DNA from: Nocardioides oleivorans
GTDB lineage: Bacteria; Actinomycetota; Actinomycetes; Propionibacteriales; Nocardioidaceae
Length of the DNA: 64,000 bases
Direction of reading: 5' to 3'
NCBI RefSeq assembly: GCF_004137255.1
Contig: NZ_SDWT01000001.1
Coordinates: 2,232,001-2,296,000, forward strand
Positions 62,655 through 64,000 of the stretch are shown here, one piece after another (position 1 is the stretch's first letter; each line of letters starts with the position of its first letter). The notes below the pieces were generated by a model. That model was given only the letters and a program-made list of their open reading frames with translations, was not told where the DNA came from and ran no database searches. A program made the position numbers and the translations under genes.

Positions 62655-63446
62655 ATGACTGGAATCGACCTGACCGGCCGCGTCGCACTGGTGACGGGAG
62701 GGGCCCAGGGACTGGGCGAGGGCATGGCCCGCGCGCTGGCCGCGGCCGGTGCGAAGGTGATGATCGCCGACGTCAACGAGGCGGGTGCCGACACCGCCGC
62801 CAGCCTGGGCGACGGCCACGGGTTCACGCGCCTCGACGTGACGGACGACGCCGGCTGGGAGGCGGCCACGGCAGGGTGCGTCGAGCAGCTCGGCGGGCTC
62901 GACGTACTGGTCAACAACGCCGGCGTCGAGATCAGCAGTCTCATCACCGAGGTGCAGACCGACGACATCCGCAGGATGCTCGACGTCAACATCCTCGGCA
63001 CGGCGCTCGGCCTCAAGCACGGGCTCCGCACGATGCGCCCGGGCGGCGCGGCCGGCAAGGGCGGCTCGATCATCAACATTGCCTCGGTCGCCGCGACCAT
63101 CGCCTTCCCGGCGATCGCGATCTACTCCGGCACCAAGTCCGCGGTCGACCGGATGACCCGCGTGGCCGCGATGGAGTCGGGCAAGCTCGGCTACGGCGTC
63201 CGCGTCAACTGCGTCTACCCCGGGCTCGTTCCGACCGCGATGGGCGCCGGCCTCGCCAACGACATGGCCGAGCTCGGCCTCTACCCCAGCGTCGAGGCGG
63301 CCATCGGCGCGGTCGTCGAGCTGACCCCGTCCGGCCGACTCGGCGAGGTCGAGGACATGGCCGACGCCGTGGTGTTCCTCGCCTCCGACCAGTCCCGCTT
63401 CGTCAACGGGGCAGGGCTGCCCGTCGACGGCGGCATGGGCATGTGA
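62655..63446 (+). CDS. Short-chain dehydrogenase/reductase
   Basis: 263 aa from ATG 62655 (GAGGAG upstream). Classical SDR: TGGAQGLG (about 12-19) binds NAD(P), NNAG near 86, catalytic Ser in NIASVAA, Tyr and Lys in YSGTKSAV. DVNE after strand 2 has an Asp, which favours NAD(H) over NADP(H). Close to 3-alpha/20-beta-hydroxysteroid dehydrogenase-type SDRs; the true substrate is unknown. Followed 39 bp later by a saccharopine-dehydrogenase-like gene in the same direction. Confidence 0.87.
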   Translation: MTGIDLTGRVALVTGGAQGLGEGMARALAAAGAKVMIADVNEAGADTAASLGDGHGFTRLDVTDDAGWEAATAGCVEQLGGLDVLVNNAGVEISSLITEVQTDDIRRMLDVNILGTALGLKHGLRTMRPGGAAGKGGSIINIASVAATIAFPAIAIYSGTKSAVDRMTRVAAMESGKLGYGVRVNCVYPGLVPTAMGAGLANDMAELGLYPSVEAAIGAVVELTPSGRLGEVEDMADAVVFLASDQSRFVNGAGLPVDGGMGM

Positions 63447-63485
63447 TCGGGACCAACGAGACACCAGAGACCAGAGGAGATCGCC

Positions 63486-64000
63486 ATGAGTGAGAAGAAG
63501 GTCGTCGTCTACGGAGCGTCCGGCTACACCGGCCGCCTGATCTGCGAGTACCTCCGCGAGTACAACGTGCCGTTCGTCGCGGCAGGCCGGAGCCAGGAGA
63601 AGCTCGAGTCCTCGATGTCGACCAACGTCGCCGGCATCGAGACCGCCGACTACGAGATCAGGACCGTCGACCACGACGTCGAGAGCCTGGCCGAGCTGTT
63701 CGACGGCGCCTCGGTCGTGTGCAACACGGTCGGCCCGTTCAGCACGCTCGGGCCCACCGTCGTCGAGGCCGCGCTGAAGGCCGGCGTGCACTACACCGAC
63801 ACCACCGGCGAGCAGGACTGGCTGCTCGACTGCGACGCCAACTGGGGCGAGCAGTACGCCGAGGCCGGGTTGCTGCTCTCACCCGGCATCGCGCAGATGT
63901 ACACCACCGGTGAGATCGCCGCGCAGCTCTGCCTCGAGAAGCCCGGCCTCGACACCCTCGACATCGCCGTCTTCTGGGGCGGTTCCCCGACGATCGCCTC
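63486..64000 (+). CDS. Saccharopine dehydrogenase-like oxidoreductase (partial, runs off the window)
   Basis: At least 171 aa, cut by the window end. GAGGAGATCGCC precedes ATG 63486. The N-terminus is a Rossmann NAD(P) site, VVVYGASGYTGRLICEYL, then AGRSQEKLE, and SVVCNTVGPFSTLGPTVVEA. The pattern matches the saccharopine dehydrogenase-like family that includes trans-acting enoyl reductases. Probably one operon with the SDR; lipid or steroid substrate is a guess. Confidence 0.82.
   Translation, partial: MSEKKVVVYGASGYTGRLICEYLREYNVPFVAAGRSQEKLESSMSTNVAGIETADYEIRTVDHDVESLAELFDGASVVCNTVGPFSTLGPTVVEAALKAGVHYTDTTGEQDWLLDCDANWGEQYAEAGLLLSPGIAQMYTTGEIAAQLCLEKPGLDTLDIAVFWGGSPTIA

Noticed and set aside
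1..64000. CRISPR arrays, rRNA and tRNA genes, insertion sequences
   Set aside because: No regular direct repeats with spacers, no tRNA-like T-loop or rRNA conserved blocks, and no transposase were seen by reading; a covariance-model scan was not possible.

Overview
The window looks like chromosome of a high-GC actinobacterium, probably Nocardioides or a close relative. Codons are strongly GC3-biased, and LexA, NrdR, class II NrdJ and a LexA-linked LysM protein sit in an actinobacterial arrangement. Several genes have a TAnnnT hexamer 6-7 nt before the start codon, as in leaderless actinobacterial transcripts. The genus is inference; no rRNA or tRNA gene was seen.

Layout. 1-10.4 kb is housekeeping: a NYN-domain protein, a secreted thrombospondin-3-like protein, HflX, a fused SecDF, a DinG-type helicase, a tail-anchored DivIVA-repeat protein, a sulfotransferase and a flavoprotein reductase. 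10.5-13.8 kb holds lexA and a divergent LysM membrane protein around a cluster of SOS boxes, then exported or membrane proteins of unknown role. 14.0-17.6 kb holds nrdR, with a NrdR-box pair 31 bp apart, and the B12-dependent ribonucleotide reductase nrdJ.

17.7-40.2 kb is an accessory, defence-like region with visibly lower GC3 in its first part. It starts with a 5-methylcytosine methyltransferase, a Vsr mismatch endonuclease and an EcoRII-family endonuclease. A set of overlapping genes follows: a 1586-aa GHKL-ATPase/SF2-helicase fusion, a UvrD-like helicase, a DrmA-type helicase and a DrmB-type (DUF1998) protein. This looks like a DISARM-related system fused to, or nested with, an EcoRII-like restriction-modification system, with no recognisable drmC phospholipase. 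After a decayed stretch (32.0-34.4 kb) come a protein with two PD-(D/E)XK-like sites, a zinc-ribbon protein, a membrane TrkA-N/RyR protein, and a convergent TIR-domain gene that appears frameshifted from a membrane/HhH module.

40.3-64 kb returns to ordinary accessory and metabolic genes: a LuxR-type regulator divergent from a large secreted subtilase, MFS transporter plus MerR, an EEP hydrolase, a NERD helicase, a large SF2 helicase with an odd hydrophobic C-terminal half, TetR regulators, a small-molecule kinase, a serine hydrolase, a DinB-like protein, a PepSY lipoprotein, a frameshifted MOSC gene, a GH64 beta-1,3-glucanase with a CebR-like operator, Dps, and a TetR/SDR/saccharopine-dehydrogenase-like cluster that runs off the end. 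No CRISPR array, insertion sequence, integrase or attachment site was recognised.
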